A stretch of 64,000 bases of DNA from UBA5239 sp040394635 (GTDB lineage: Bacteria > Verrucomicrobiota > Lentisphaeria > Victivallales > Victivallaceae), in assembly GCA_040394635.1 (NCBI GenBank), contig JBEBRW010000016.1, positions 1-64,000 of the forward strand. The letters are read 5' to 3'. The first letter of the stretch is position 1. Every line of letters begins with the position of its first letter. The notes beneath the pieces are model-generated. The model saw only the letters and a program-made list of their open reading frames with translations, was not told where the DNA came from and ran no database searches. The position numbers were made by a program, and so were the translations under genes. Positions 41,797 through 52,995 of the stretch are shown here, piece after piece.

Positions 41797-44700
41797 TCAG
41801 CAGTTTTTTTATTCATCGTCCGCGTTTTGCCTTTGTGATTTCGATCGTTATAACGATTGCCGGGTTGATCGCCGTCAAGGCGCTGCCGATTGCGCAGTAT
41901 CCGAACATCACGCCGTCGCAGGTGGCGGTGACCGCGACCTATCCGGGGGCGGACGCCATGACGGTACAGGAAACGGTGGTGGAGCCGATCGAGGCGCAGG
42001 TGAACGGGGTGAAGCGGATGATTTACATGTCGTCCACCAGCGCGGACTCGGGCACGGCCACGATCACGGTTACGTTCGGTATCGGTACCGACGGCGACAT
42101 GAACACGGTGAACGTGCAGAACCGGGTAAACTGGGCCTCGGCGCGTTTGCCGGAGGAAGTGAGCCGGCAGGGGATCATCGTCAAGGAAAAATCCAGTAAC
42201 ATGCTGCTGGTGTTGTCGCTGTACTCGCCGAATGATACTTACAATTCGCTGTGGCTGAATAACTATATATCGCTGAATATCAAAGACGAAATCGCCCGTA
42301 TCCCGGGTGTGGGCGACGTGCAGCTGCTGGGCGGCGCCGATTACTCCATGCGCATCTGGGTGGACCCCGACCGGATGGCGAGCTTGAATATGACGGTGGA
42401 CGAGATCATCAACGCCGTCAAGCAGCAGAACGTGCAGGTTTCGGCCGGGGCCCTCGGCGATGCGCCGATCGACAAGAGCCAAATGTTCCGCTACAACATT
42501 CTGACCAAAGGGCGCCTGACCGACGTCGAGGATTTCGAGGAAATCGTGATCCGTGCGGAGTCGAGCGGCCAGCAGGTCAAAATCAAGGACGTGGCCAAGG
42601 TCGAGATGGGCGCGGAAAGCTATACCTCGGACGGCCAGTTCAACGGCAAGGACGCCGCTCTGATGGCGATTTACCAGCTGAACGACGCCAACGGGATGGC
42701 CATCGCCAAGCTCTGTCGCGAAAAGCTGCTTGAGCTCAAGGAACGTTTCCCGGAAGACCTCGAATATGACTTCAACTACGATACCACTGAATTCATCCAG
42801 TCGTCGATCGACGAAGTGGTGAAAACACTGTTTGAAGCGGTGTTCCTGGTGATTCTGGTAACCTTTATTTTCCTGCAGGACTGGCGCTCGACGCTGGTGC
42901 CGACGATCGCGATTCCGGTGTCGCTGATCGGTACCTTCGCGGTGATGCTGGTGATCGGTTTCTCGATCAATTTGATTACGCTGTTCGGGCTGATTCTGGC
43001 GATCGGGATTGTGGTGGACGACGCAATCCTGGTGATCGAAAACGTCAACCGGCTGATGGAGGAAGAAGGACTCCAGCCCCGTGAAGCCGCGCTCAAGTCG
43101 ATGGAACAGGTGACGGGGCCGATTATCGCGACCACGGCAGTGCTGCTGGCGATGTTTATCCCGGTCTGTTTCCTTGGAGGTATCACCGGGGAAATGTACC
43201 GCCAGTTCGGTATCACGATTTCGGTGGCGGTGGCCTTCTCGGCGGTGAACGCGCTGACGCTGAGCCCCGCGCTGTGCTCGATTCTGCTGAAAAAGATCGA
43301 CCCGAACCGGAAAAAGCCCATCTTCGTCCGTATGCTGGACAAATTTATTTTTAACTGGTTCAACAAGTTTTTCGAGAAGTTGACCCATGCTTATTCGGCC
43401 GTGGTCATGCGCATCGTGAAGCGCGTGCTGATGGTGCTGGTTTTTTACGGCATCCTGATACTGGTGATCGTGCAGATTTACAAGATCCTGCCGACCGGGT
43501 TCATCCCTGAAGAGGACCAGGGGGCATTTTTCGTAAACGTGCAGCTGCCGGATGCCTCGGCGATTCCGCGTACGCAGGCCGTGATCGACAAAGTCGTCAA
43601 GTCGCTGGAAGATATTCCCGGCATGCGGAGTGTGGCCTCGAATACCGGGTACAGTATCCTGACCGGCACCACCGCCAGCAACACCGGGTTCATCATCTGT
43701 TCGCTGAAGCCGTGGGCCGAGCGCAAAAACGAAGAAACGAGCCTGCCGGGGATTATCGAAGAAGTCCGCCGCCGGATTGCACCGTTCCCCGAGGCGATCA
43801 TCATGCCGTTTACGCCACCGGCGATCCCGGGTATCGGCTCCACGGGCGGGTTCTCGTTTGTGCTGCAGGATACCTCCGGCACGCACCCGGAACAGATGGG
43901 CGAGGAGATCAATAACCTGCTGCAGTCGGCCACTCAGAATCCGGCCATCGGCGAGGCGTTTGCCACGTTCCGCGCCTCCGTGCCGCAGACGTATCTGGAA
44001 ATCGACCGCGAAAAGGTCCTGAAAATGGGCGTGCTCCTGAGCGATATCAACCTGGCGCTACAGAGTCTGGCCGGTTACAATTATATCAACGACTTCAACA
44101 AATTCGGCAAGGTCTACAAGGTCGAAATCCAGGCGCAGACGCCGTACCGCTCCACGATCGAAGCCGTGACCAATCTGCATGTCAAAAACAGCAACGGCGA
44201 CATGGTTCCCCTGAGCACCATGGTCGACGTCAAGCAGAAGTTCGCGCCGCAGTACCTGAACCGCTACAACATGTATTCCTCGGCCACGATCAACGGCAAT
44301 CCTGCCGAGGGCTACAGCTCCGGACAGGCCATGGCCGCCATGGAGGAGGAAGCGCGCAAGATCCTGCCGCCGAATATGACGTTTGACTGGACCGACATGT
44401 CGTACCAGGAGCGTCTGGCCAGCGGGCAGATGGGGTTGATCATGGCCATTGCGCTGCTGTTCATGTACCTCTTTCTGGTGGCGCAGTACGAGAGCTGGAT
44501 GATTCCGGTGGCGGTGCTGCTTTCGGTGCCGGTGGCGTTCTTCGGAGCGCTGATTTCGCTTTGGGCGCTGGGGCTGGACAACAATATTTATACGCAGGTC
44601 GGTTTTATTCTGCTCTTCGGGGTGGCGTGCAAAACCGCGATCCTGATTGTAGAATTCGCCAAAGTACAGCACGAAGAAGGCGGCATGGACATTGTGGAAG

Positions 44701-44966
44701 CGGCTGCATTCGCGGCCAAGCTGCGTTTCCGGGCGGTGCTGATGACGGGGATCTCGTTCATCTTCGGGGTGTTCCCGCTGGTGGTGGCGGAGGGGGCCGG
44801 GGCGATCAGCCGCCGGGCGCTCGGCACGGCGATTTGCGGGGGCATGATTGCCGCCGTGATCGTGGGCACGCTGCTGATTCCGGGATTCTACGTGGTCGTA
44901 CAGAAATTAATCGAGCTTTCGAACCGCAAAGATAAAAAAGCCCCCGAGGTCAAAGAAGGAGCGTAA
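41793..44966 (+). CDS. RND efflux permease, AcrB/HAE1 type
   Basis: A 1057-residue proton-driven inner-membrane transporter. The N-terminal helix FFIHRPRFAFVISIVITIAG, the HAE1-type segments PNITPSQVAVTATYPGADAM, the TM4 proton-relay region with IGIVVDDAILVIENVNRLME, and ATTAVLLAMFIPVCFLGG are all present, with the second-half equivalent (LFGVACKTAILIVEFAKVQ). Two large periplasmic loops complete the usual plan. Translationally coupled to the adaptor (ATGA overlap). It exports hydrophobic compounds; substrates cannot be read from sequence. Confidence 0.92.
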   Translation: MISSFFIHRPRFAFVISIVITIAGLIAVKALPIAQYPNITPSQVAVTATYPGADAMTVQETVVEPIEAQVNGVKRMIYMSSTSADSGTATITVTFGIGTDGDMNTVNVQNRVNWASARLPEEVSRQGIIVKEKSSNMLLVLSLYSPNDTYNSLWLNNYISLNIKDEIARIPGVGDVQLLGGADYSMRIWVDPDRMASLNMTVDEIINAVKQQNVQVSAGALGDAPIDKSQMFRYNILTKGRLTDVEDFEEIVIRAESSGQQVKIKDVAKVEMGAESYTSDGQFNGKDAALMAIYQLNDANGMAIAKLCREKLLELKERFPEDLEYDFNYDTTEFIQSSIDEVVKTLFEAVFLVILVTFIFLQDWRSTLVPTIAIPVSLIGTFAVMLVIGFSINLITLFGLILAIGIVVDDAILVIENVNRLMEEEGLQPREAALKSMEQVTGPIIATTAVLLAMFIPVCFLGGITGEMYRQFGITISVAVAFSAVNALTLSPALCSILLKKIDPNRKKPIFVRMLDKFIFNWFNKFFEKLTHAYSAVVMRIVKRVLMVLVFYGILILVIVQIYKILPTGFIPEEDQGAFFVNVQLPDASAIPRTQAVIDKVVKSLEDIPGMRSVASNTGYSILTGTTASNTGFIICSLKPWAERKNEETSLPGIIEEVRRRIAPFPEAIIMPFTPPAIPGIGSTGGFSFVLQDTSGTHPEQMGEEINNLLQSATQNPAIGEAFATFRASVPQTYLEIDREKVLKMGVLLSDINLALQSLAGYNYINDFNKFGKVYKVEIQAQTPYRSTIEAVTNLHVKNSNGDMVPLSTMVDVKQKFAPQYLNRYNMYSSATINGNPAEGYSSGQAMAAMEEEARKILPPNMTFDWTDMSYQERLASGQMGLIMAIALLFMYLFLVAQYESWMIPVAVLLSVPVAFFGALISLWALGLDNNIYTQVGFILLFGVACKTAILIVEFAKVQHEEGGMDIVEAAAFAAKLRFRAVLMTGISFIFGVFPLVVAEGAGAISRRALGTAICGGMIAAVIVGTLLIPGFYVVVQKLIELSNRKDKKAPEVKEGA

Positions 44967-44967
44967 G

Positions 44968-45846
44968 ATGTTTATCGACGTCCACTCCCATGCTTATCTG
45001 TACCCGTGCCCGCCGCAAGACGGGCACACACAATTCTGCACCCCTGAGGAAGTGATCAAACGCTACGACGAGCTCGGAATCGACAAAGGCATCCTGTTGC
45101 CGCTGATCGGTCCCGAGACTTACCTGCCGCAGTCCAATGAGGAAATCATGGAAATCTGCCGGCGCTACCCGGACCGCTTCCTCGCGTACTGCAACATCGA
45201 CCCGCGGGGAATCGGCAACTCGGAGTTCACCGACTTCTCCGTCTGGCTCAAATGGTACAAGGAACACGGTTACCTCGGTGTCGGCGAGTTCATGCCGAAC
45301 CTGCCGTTCCGGCACCCGCTGGTGCAGAATTTCCTGCGTCAGGTGGAATCATTCAACCTGCCGTTGGTGTTCGACGTCACGGTATACGTGGGGCGCTCCT
45401 ACGGGCTGGTCGACGAACCGGGATTGCCGCAACTCGAGTACTGCCTGCAGCAGTTCCCGAAACTGGTCATATTCGGGCACGGCCCGGCATACTGGAGCGA
45501 AATCGGCGTGCTGGAAACCGTGGCCGATCGCGGAGGTTACCCGAAGTACCCGGTCAGGGCCGAGGGCGCGGTACCCAAGCTGATGCGGCGCTACTCGAAT
45601 TTGTGGGGAGATCTTTCCGCCGGCAGCGGTTACAACGCCCTGGCGCGCGATCCCGATTACGCGGTTCAGTTTCTCAACGAATTTCAGGACCGGCTCTGTT
45701 TCGGCACCGATATCTGCTATGCGACGCAACCCCTGCCGCTGGCGCAGTTCCTGACCGACCTCAAACTGAGCGGCAAAATCTCCAGCGATACCTTCGACAA
45801 GATCGCCCGCAAAAATATCATCCGGCTCCTGAATCTGCAGGCTTGA
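44968..45846 (+). CDS. Amidohydrolase-2 family TIM-barrel hydrolase
   Basis: A 292-residue metal-dependent hydrolase or decarboxylase of the ACMSD-like amidohydrolase group: MFIDVHSHAYLYPC (H-x-H metal site at the end of strand 1), VIFGHGPAYW (strand with metal-binding His), and LCFGTDICYA near the end (metal-binding Asp). It starts 1 nt after the permease stop, so it is in the efflux operon, which is unusual. It might act on the exported compound or only share regulation. Confidence 0.82.
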   Translation: MFIDVHSHAYLYPCPPQDGHTQFCTPEEVIKRYDELGIDKGILLPLIGPETYLPQSNEEIMEICRRYPDRFLAYCNIDPRGIGNSEFTDFSVWLKWYKEHGYLGVGEFMPNLPFRHPLVQNFLRQVESFNLPLVFDVTVYVGRSYGLVDEPGLPQLEYCLQQFPKLVIFGHGPAYWSEIGVLETVADRGGYPKYPVRAEGAVPKLMRRYSNLWGDLSAGSGYNALARDPDYAVQFLNEFQDRLCFGTDICYATQPLPLAQFLTDLKLSGKISSDTFDKIARKNIIRLLNLQA

Positions 45847-45903
45847 CGTTTGCCACGGGGAAATGCGAGCAACTCCGCGCTCCGGCGGCCTCTCATATTT
45901 CCT

Positions 45904-47130
45904 CTATTGCAGGGACATTTGCGGGAAGCTGTTGCCGATCGGCAGAGAGGTGGGGACCTGTATCGGTTCTTCGTGGTCCGGGATGCCCCAGCGGCGCGTA
46001 AAGGGCCAGAAGACCAGTGCGGCGCGTCCGACCATGTTACGGCGCGGTACCACGCCCCAGATCCGGCTGTCCGAGCTGAACAGCGAATTATCCCCCAGCA
46101 TGAAATAGCAATCTTCCGGCACCACGAATTCCGCGTCCGGGCTGCCCAGGTAACGGCCGGGACCACTGGCGACGAGGTTCAGGTGACCGTGGTAACCGCC
46201 CATTTTACTGTAGACTTTGTTGAACGCGGGCGCCAGTTCCTGGACGGGTTTGAATTCGGTGGCGCCTTTCGGCTTGACCATCAATTGATCTTTGTCGATG
46301 CGCAGTGTGTCGCCGGGGAGTCCGGCGAGACGCTTGATATAGTAGTAGCCGGCCAGCGGTTTGCCATTATCGAGGATGTCGCGGGTGTTGAAAACCACCA
46401 CTTCGCCGCGCTGGAAATCCCTGAAATGATGCGAGAGCTGGTCGACAAACAGATGGTCGCCGAGCGACATCCAGCCATCGCTGAGCACGTCGCCTTTTTT
46501 GAATTCCCGGCGGGTCTGCATCCGGGTGTAGTCGTAAACTTTGATCGGGGGGCCGGGCAAGGTGTAGCCGGCATTGCCGATCCGGAAGGAGCTGTAGCCG
46601 AAAAAGATCTTGCCGGGCAGCGTGGTGTTGCCATAAAGCGCCGATTCGGAGAATGAATATTCGTCGAATTTTCCGTCTTCCTTGATCACCGCCTTGGCCG
46701 GTACCGCCGAGTACAGCCAGAAGCTCAGCGCGGCGGGCGTCTTGACCACTTCGTCTTCGACATAATGCGTGCCGAACAGCGTCGGCTGCATGCTGCTGGT
46801 CGGAATTTTGAACGGCTGGGCGAAGAGCCCGCGCAGCCCGAACGCGATCATGCAGACCACGGCCAGGATGTCGAGGATTTCGCGGATTTTGCAACTGCGG
46901 TAGCTGGGGGCGTATTGACGGATCTTTTTCCGGGCGTTGGCGCGGTAGGCGTCCAGCTCGGCGACCTTGTCGTTGTCGCGGAGCTTTTCGCCCTGTTCCA
47001 TGGCGTCGCGCAGGGCGGTTTTCTGCTCGGGAGTCAGGATATCGTCGTCCGCGTGAAGGATGTGGCGGAGCTCTGAAACCATATCGCGCAGATGTTTCCG
47101 CTGTTTCCGTTTTTTGTGCCAAGCCAGCAT
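45904..47130 (-). CDS. lepB: Signal peptidase I
   Basis: A 408-residue leader peptidase. A long cytoplasmic, charged N-terminus (about 90 residues) precedes the membrane helix ILDILAVVCMIAFGLRGLFA. The catalytic Ser lies in FKIPTSSMQPTL, the Lys in YYIKRLAGLPGD, and box E is MLGDNSLFSSDSR. A large insertion (about residues 130-260) lies between the Ser and Lys boxes. It starts 13 nt after lepA on the same strand, the classical lepA-lepB order. Confidence 0.92.
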   Translation of the reverse strand: MLAWHKKRKQRKHLRDMVSELRHILHADDDILTPEQKTALRDAMEQGEKLRDNDKVAELDAYRANARKKIRQYAPSYRSCKIREILDILAVVCMIAFGLRGLFAQPFKIPTSSMQPTLFGTHYVEDEVVKTPAALSFWLYSAVPAKAVIKEDGKFDEYSFSESALYGNTTLPGKIFFGYSSFRIGNAGYTLPGPPIKVYDYTRMQTRREFKKGDVLSDGWMSLGDHLFVDQLSHHFRDFQRGEVVVFNTRDILDNGKPLAGYYYIKRLAGLPGDTLRIDKDQLMVKPKGATEFKPVQELAPAFNKVYSKMGGYHGHLNLVASGPGRYLGSPDAEFVVPEDCYFMLGDNSLFSSDSRIWGVVPRRNMVGRAALVFWPFTRRWGIPDHEEPIQVPTSLPIGNSFPQMSLQ

Positions 47131-47143
47131 GGTGGTGTACCTG

Positions 47144-48952
47144 TTATTTATTGTCGGTGGATTTCAGAACTTCGACGAATGCTTCCTGCGGGATATAGAC
47201 GTTGCCGACTTCCTTCATCCGCTTTTTGCCTTCCTTCTGCTTGTCGAGGAGCTTGCGTTTGCGGGTGATGTCGCCGCCGTAGCACTTGGCGAGCACGTTT
47301 TTGCGGAGCTGGCGGACCGTTTCGCGCGAAACGATCTTGCCGCCCACCGCGCCCTGGATCGCGATCTGGAACATCTGCGGCGGAATCAGATCCTTGAGCT
47401 TGGAGCACAGGAGGCTGCCGCGGAAATGCGCGTGGTCGATGTGAACGATGGACGAAAACGCGTCCACCGGTTCGCCGTTGACCAGAATATCGAGTTTGAC
47501 CAGTTTGTCGGCGCGGTAACCGCAAGGCTCGTAGTCGAAACTGCCGTAACCGCGGGTAATGGATTTGAGCTTGTCATGGAAGTCGATCAGGATTTCATGC
47601 ATCGGGAGTTCGGCCTCGATGATCACGTGGTGGCCGTCCACCGCCTCGGTCGAGGTGCAGAGTCCGCGCTTGCTCATGACCAGCGCCATGATGTCGCCGA
47701 TATAGTTGTTCGGAGCCATGATTTTGGCCACGATCAGCGGTTCTTCGATGCGGTCGATCAGCGTGGGATCGGGCATGTGAACCGGATTATCGACGTGGAT
47801 CATGTTGCCGTCGCGCAGATAAACGTTGTAAACCACGCTCGGATAAGTGGCGATGATGTCCATGTTGTATTCGCGGCGCAGACGCTCCTGGATGATCTCC
47901 ATGTGAAGCAGCCCGAGGAAACCGCAGCGGAAGCCGAAGCCCAGCGCGGCGGAGGTTTCCGCCTGGTACTGGAACGCGGCGTCGTTCAACTGCAGCTTGG
48001 CCATGCTGAATTTGAGCTGTTCATAATCGGCCGAATCAATCGGGTAGATGCCGCTGAACACCATCGGCGTAACCTTGCGGAAGCCGGGGAGAGCCGCCGG
48101 GCACGGTGCCTTGGCGTCGGTAATGGTATCGCCCATGGGGGTATCGGAGGGGCTCTTCAGGTTCGGGATCAGGTAGCCCACTTCGCCGGCACTGAGCGAA
48201 TCGACCGCGGTCATATTCGGCTTGAACACACCCACTTCCTTGATTTCGCTTTCGATGCCGTTGCTGAAAACACGGCCACGGGTACCGCGGCGGAATTCGC
48301 CGTTAAAGACGCGGACATAGGTAACCACGCCCCGGTAGGGGTCGTAATTGGAGTCAAAAATCAGGCTGCTGATGCCCTCGTACCCCTCGTTGGTCGGCGA
48401 CGGTACGCGCTTGATGATGGCTTCCAGCAGTTCGGGAATGCCGATGCCCTCTTTGGCACTGACCAGAATCGCGTCTTCGCGCGGAATGGCCAGGATTTCC
48501 TCCATTTGCTCGTAGCACATTTCGAGGTTGGTGGCGGGCAAGTCGATTTTGTTGATGACCGGGATCACCGTCAGGTTCTGGCGGAAGGCCAGCGACACGT
48601 TCGCCACGGTCTGGGCCTGAACGCCCTGGGTGGCGTCGATGATCAGCAATGCGCCTTCGCAGGCGGAGAGCGCCCGGCTCACTTCGTAGGTGAAGTCCAC
48701 GTGTCCGGGGGTGTCGATCAGGTTCAGACTGTATTCGATGCCGTCCAGTGCCTTGTAAACCATCCGCACCGGATGCGATTTGATGGTGATGCCGCGTTCG
48801 CGCTCGAGGTCCATGGCGTCCAGCACCTGTTCCTGCAGATCGCGCTTGGCGATGGTTCCAGTATGCTCCAGCAACCGGTCGGCCAACGTCGATTTGCCGT
48901 GGTCGATATGGGCGATGATCGAAAAATTGCGTATTAGTTCAAGCTTGCTCAT
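47144..48952 (-). CDS. lepA: Elongation factor 4
   Basis: A 602-residue translational GTPase that back-translocates stalled ribosomes. G1 is AHIDHGKSTLADRLL, G2 region RERGITIKSHPVRM, G3 DTPGHVDFTYEV, G4 VINKIDLP. The LepA-specific C-terminal domain ends VPQEAF-like YIPQEAFVEVLK. Full length for the family. It is followed by lepB. Confidence 0.97.
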   Translation of the reverse strand: MSKLELIRNFSIIAHIDHGKSTLADRLLEHTGTIAKRDLQEQVLDAMDLERERGITIKSHPVRMVYKALDGIEYSLNLIDTPGHVDFTYEVSRALSACEGALLIIDATQGVQAQTVANVSLAFRQNLTVIPVINKIDLPATNLEMCYEQMEEILAIPREDAILVSAKEGIGIPELLEAIIKRVPSPTNEGYEGISSLIFDSNYDPYRGVVTYVRVFNGEFRRGTRGRVFSNGIESEIKEVGVFKPNMTAVDSLSAGEVGYLIPNLKSPSDTPMGDTITDAKAPCPAALPGFRKVTPMVFSGIYPIDSADYEQLKFSMAKLQLNDAAFQYQAETSAALGFGFRCGFLGLLHMEIIQERLRREYNMDIIATYPSVVYNVYLRDGNMIHVDNPVHMPDPTLIDRIEEPLIVAKIMAPNNYIGDIMALVMSKRGLCTSTEAVDGHHVIIEAELPMHEILIDFHDKLKSITRGYGSFDYEPCGYRADKLVKLDILVNGEPVDAFSSIVHIDHAHFRGSLLCSKLKDLIPPQMFQIAIQGAVGGKIVSRETVRQLRKNVLAKCYGGDITRKRKLLDKQKEGKKRMKEVGNVYIPQEAFVEVLKSTDNK

Positions 48953-49336
48953 GTATCGTCTGTATTATGATTAAATTACTGCGAATATATAATTTAGCTC
49001 ATATTTGCCTTGATTTCAAATCCCAAATGCAAAATTGGAAAAAATTGCAAACCAGGGCGCACGGGAGTTCTTCCCATACGCCCTGGTTTTGGATCATACA
49101 CGGACGGACACGGAGTTGCACAGAAGCTGTTCTTGCCGCCCTTTCGCTCAATGTCGAAAAAACTGTTTCACATTTTTTCAACCTCGCTTCCGGGCGGGTG
49201 GTGATTTTCTTATAGCGCCTGTGGCTTACATTTTGTTCCGCCTTGGGGGCGTGCAGCGCTGTCCGCGCGCTGCACTGCGTCCGGGCAAGCGCCCGGTGGC
49301 ATGTTTGCTCTCTTTAGATTCTTAATTCTTAACTGG
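48953..49336. other. Gene-free stretch with hairpin
   Basis: No coding frame with a ribosome site. It contains the terminator-like hairpin at 49038-49087 and presumably the lepA promoter near 48960-49030. Confidence 0.5.
49038..49087 (-). terminator. Probable terminator after the FAD oxidoreductase
   Basis: ACCAGGGCG (49051-49059) and CGCCCTGGT (49079-49087) form a 9-bp stem around a smaller GGGA/TCCC stem. On the minus strand TTGCAATTTTTT follows. It lies between two minus-strand genes. Confidence 0.55.
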
Positions 49337-50638
49337 TTACGGCGTGACGCCCGCTTTTTTCAGTACGCTCTGCACTTTCCTGATGTCCACATCGCGGACG
49401 CTGCAGTTGGCCTTGACCGCTTCAGCGGCGGCCGTACCCACTCCGTAGCCGATGTTCGCGCAAATCGGCATTACCCGGAAATTCGAATGCGCCTTGTGCG
49501 TGCCGGAAATGTTGCGTCCGGACAGCAGCAGGCCGTCGATTTTTTCGGGAACGCAAGCGCCGAAGGGAATGGTGTAAGCGCCCCGGCAGGTGAATTTGTG
49601 CTGCGCGCCGTCCTTGTCCAGGCCGGAGCCTTCGACGTTGTGAATGTCGAAATTGAAACGGTTCTTCGTCGCGATCCAGTCGTCGAAAACCCGGGCGTCG
49701 ACGATATCGTGTTCGTTAATCGTGCACAGCCCCTTGAAGTGACGGGTTTCGCGCACACCCACTACTGCGGCGGCGGCCACCAGGAAGCATTTGTCATACC
49801 CCGGCGCGAATTTCCGCAGGAACGCGATGATTTTCGGAATCTGGCGGTGACAGGTCACTTCGGCGGTGGTCAGGTCGGCATTGCTGGTGCCGTCGATATC
49901 GGTGAGGTTGGTCATATTGACGACGACCTGTCCGGGAATGGTGCTTTTGTAAAGCAGCACGTGCCCGGCGGGCGGCGGGAGGTGTTTCCGGGCCAGGGAT
50001 TGCAGTTCGCCTTTCGCGGTCTCGACCTGGCTCTCGAAGGAACCGGGGAAAACGGCATTGTCCCAGTCGACGCCGTCGATCTTGAACATCAGCGTCACCG
50101 GCTGCATTTTGTGGTCGCCGTCGCGGCCCTTGGCGAATTCGGCGCCGGCGCGGGCGGCCACATCGCCGTCGCCGGTGGCGTCGATCACGACTTTGGCGGC
50201 GGCGGCTTCGCGTCCGGATTTGCTTTCCAGAATCACGCCGGTCACCCGGTTGCCGTCCTTCATGACGCCGGCGCAGCGGGTATGGAGCAGGAATTTCACG
50301 CCGGCTTCTTCGAGCATGTCAAAGAGCACCAGTTTCAGGATTTCATGGTTAATGACCCAGGAGGTCTTCTCGACTTCATTGTCCCAGCTCATGGCTTTGC
50401 AGCGGTCCATGATCTCGGTGGTGATCGGCGACACAGTGCCGCCGCACCAATGGGACATCATTCCCGAAGTGGCAATACCACCGAGGCAATTCATCTCTTC
50501 CACCAGCAGTACTTTGGCTCCGCCGCGCGCCGCACCGAGAGCGGCTCCAATACCGGCAGGACCGCCGCCCGCCACGATAACGTCGATTTCATAATTAACC
50601 GGAATTTCACCGGCCGCTTCCTTATAGATTCTTTTCAT
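49337..50638 (-). CDS. FAD-dependent oxidoreductase (FAD_oxidored family)
   Basis: A 433-residue flavoprotein. The dinucleotide loop VIVAGGGPAGIGAALGAARG near the start is followed by EEMNCLGGIATSGMMSHWCG, the GG-A-T-S motif of the FAD_oxidored (PF12831) group; VIDATGDGDVAARAGAEF is the second FAD motif, and GLLLSGRNISGTHKAH the third. Lentisphaerota and Planctomycetota carry many such genes, often in sugar-degradation loci, but substrates are mostly unknown. AGGAG precedes the ATG. Divergent from the GntR gene at 50890, which may control it. Confidence 0.85.
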   Translation of the reverse strand: MKRIYKEAAGEIPVNYEIDVIVAGGGPAGIGAALGAARGGAKVLLVEEMNCLGGIATSGMMSHWCGGTVSPITTEIMDRCKAMSWDNEVEKTSWVINHEILKLVLFDMLEEAGVKFLLHTRCAGVMKDGNRVTGVILESKSGREAAAAKVVIDATGDGDVAARAGAEFAKGRDGDHKMQPVTLMFKIDGVDWDNAVFPGSFESQVETAKGELQSLARKHLPPPAGHVLLYKSTIPGQVVVNMTNLTDIDGTSNADLTTAEVTCHRQIPKIIAFLRKFAPGYDKCFLVAAAAVVGVRETRHFKGLCTINEHDIVDARVFDDWIATKNRFNFDIHNVEGSGLDKDGAQHKFTCRGAYTIPFGACVPEKIDGLLLSGRNISGTHKAHSNFRVMPICANIGYGVGTAAAEAVKANCSVRDVDIRKVQSVLKKAGVTP

Positions 50639-50889
50639 TATTCAATCTCCTGAATTACGGTTGGATTGTTATTAAATATTATACTGTGAAAAATTCATTT
50701 AACCTTTGTTTTTTTGTGAAATAATCTTAAATAATCTCAGATAAGACGTGAATTATGGTATGGTTTTTCGGACGTGAAAACAGCATATTTATTTGACTTT
50801 TACCTGAAAGGTGCTTGACTTATCGGTGGTTCAATTGTATATGTATTTATAGAAAGCTGTTTGGCATAAATGAACATTGGGAGACATGA

Positions 50890-51540
50890 ATGGCGAACAA
50901 TGAATTAATCAACTCCATTGTCGATGCAATTACCATACAAATTCACAACGGCAAGCCCTATGTGACGGAATTGGAATTGTCGACGACCCTGAACGTCAGC
51001 CGGACGAGATTGAGGGAGTGTATCCAGACCCTGGATACCTACGGGATCATCAATAAGCGCCAGAAACGCGGTATTACCCTGGCGCAGGCCAATCACACCA
51101 ATGTGAGGGAAGCCTACCTGATCCGCGAGCAACTGGAGAAAATTATCACGTTCGAAGTGTTGGAGCGGGTCACGGCGGAGGATTGCGACAAGCTGGAGGA
51201 GATCGACCGGCGCATGATGGAGGCCTTCCGGGCCAATGATTTTGCGGCGTTGCTGCGTCATGACCTGGAATTTCACCATTCGTATGTGGAAATTTCCGGG
51301 CTGAAAGTGGCTACCCGGATCGTTCGCAACCTGCACTTCTTGAATTACGCCTACATGGCTCCGCTGATGACGCGGATCGACCATGTGCCGGAGGAAGCGA
51401 TTTCCCATCAACTCATTGTCGACGCCCTGCGCAAGCGGGAGCACGGCTGCCATTCGGTGCTGAAGAAGCACTTGCAGCACAGCAAGAAGTTTCTGATCAG
51501 GCACTGCGAAGAATCGGCGCCGCGCGATATTATCATCTAA
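50890..51540 (+). CDS. GntR-family regulator (FCD type)
   Basis: A 216-residue repressor: winged HTH (TELELSTTLNVSRTRLRECI, QTLDTYGIINKRQKRG) and an all-helical FCD effector domain (VREAYLIREQLEKIITFEVL, then DLEFHHSYVEIS and HQLIVDALRKREHG) with His residues placed for metal-dependent ligand binding. ATG 50890 has GGGAG 6 nt upstream. The divergent FAD oxidoreductase is the natural target. Confidence 0.87.
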   Translation: MANNELINSIVDAITIQIHNGKPYVTELELSTTLNVSRTRLRECIQTLDTYGIINKRQKRGITLAQANHTNVREAYLIREQLEKIITFEVLERVTAEDCDKLEEIDRRMMEAFRANDFAALLRHDLEFHHSYVEISGLKVATRIVRNLHFLNYAYMAPLMTRIDHVPEEAISHQLIVDALRKREHGCHSVLKKHLQHSKKFLIRHCEESAPRDIII

Positions 51541-51687
51541 GTGGTAGAACCAGTTTGTTGCAATTGTTTCTCCTTCAATGAATTTTCGCAGAATTTTTTG
51601 TGTTGGGAACTGGAAAATTTCAATTATTGCATTATCTTAACCAGATGATTATATTGAAGCCAATAATTTGAAGGCAGGAGAAAATCA

Positions 51688-52788
<1,101 letters not shown>

Positions 52789-52809
52789 CTTGATAATATC
52801 ACAATCGAA

Positions 52810-52914
52810 CTTCAGGGCAAGGTGAAATTCCTGACCGGCGGTAAAGTCCGCGAGCCTTCGGGCAGAGATGGCGCAATTCCATCACCGACAGTAAAGTCTG
52901 GATGAAAGAAGTAT
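52810..52914 (+). promoter_or_regulatory. FMN riboswitch (RFN element)
   Basis: Conserved blocks are in order: TTCAGGGCAAGGTGAAATTC, CCGGCGGTAAAGTCCGCGAG, then ATCACCGACAGTAAAGTCTG and GATGAAAGAAG. This is the FMN-binding aptamer that shuts down riboflavin genes when FMN is plentiful. It lies directly before ribBA, with a terminator between. Confidence 0.95.
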
Positions 52915-52941
52915 GGACCGACGTATCTTTTCATGGAATCG

Positions 52942-52974
52942 ATGCCCTGAATCAACCATTCGGGGCATTTTTTT
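52942..52974 (+). terminator. Riboswitch-controlled terminator
   Basis: TGCCCTGAAT-CAACC-ATTCGGGGCA followed by seven T, between the FMN aptamer and the ribBA start. It indicates transcription termination rather than translation block as the output. Confidence 0.85.
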
Positions 52975-52995
52975 GCCCTCACAAGGAGAAAAACA

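Noticed and set aside
41610..43886. 758-codon open frame on the minus strand
   Set aside because: Antisense to the RND adaptor and permease; His/Arg/Gln-rich nonsense composition, no motif.
47060..48937. 625-codon open frame on the plus strand
   Set aside because: Antisense to lepA, which is unmistakable; no domain in the frame.
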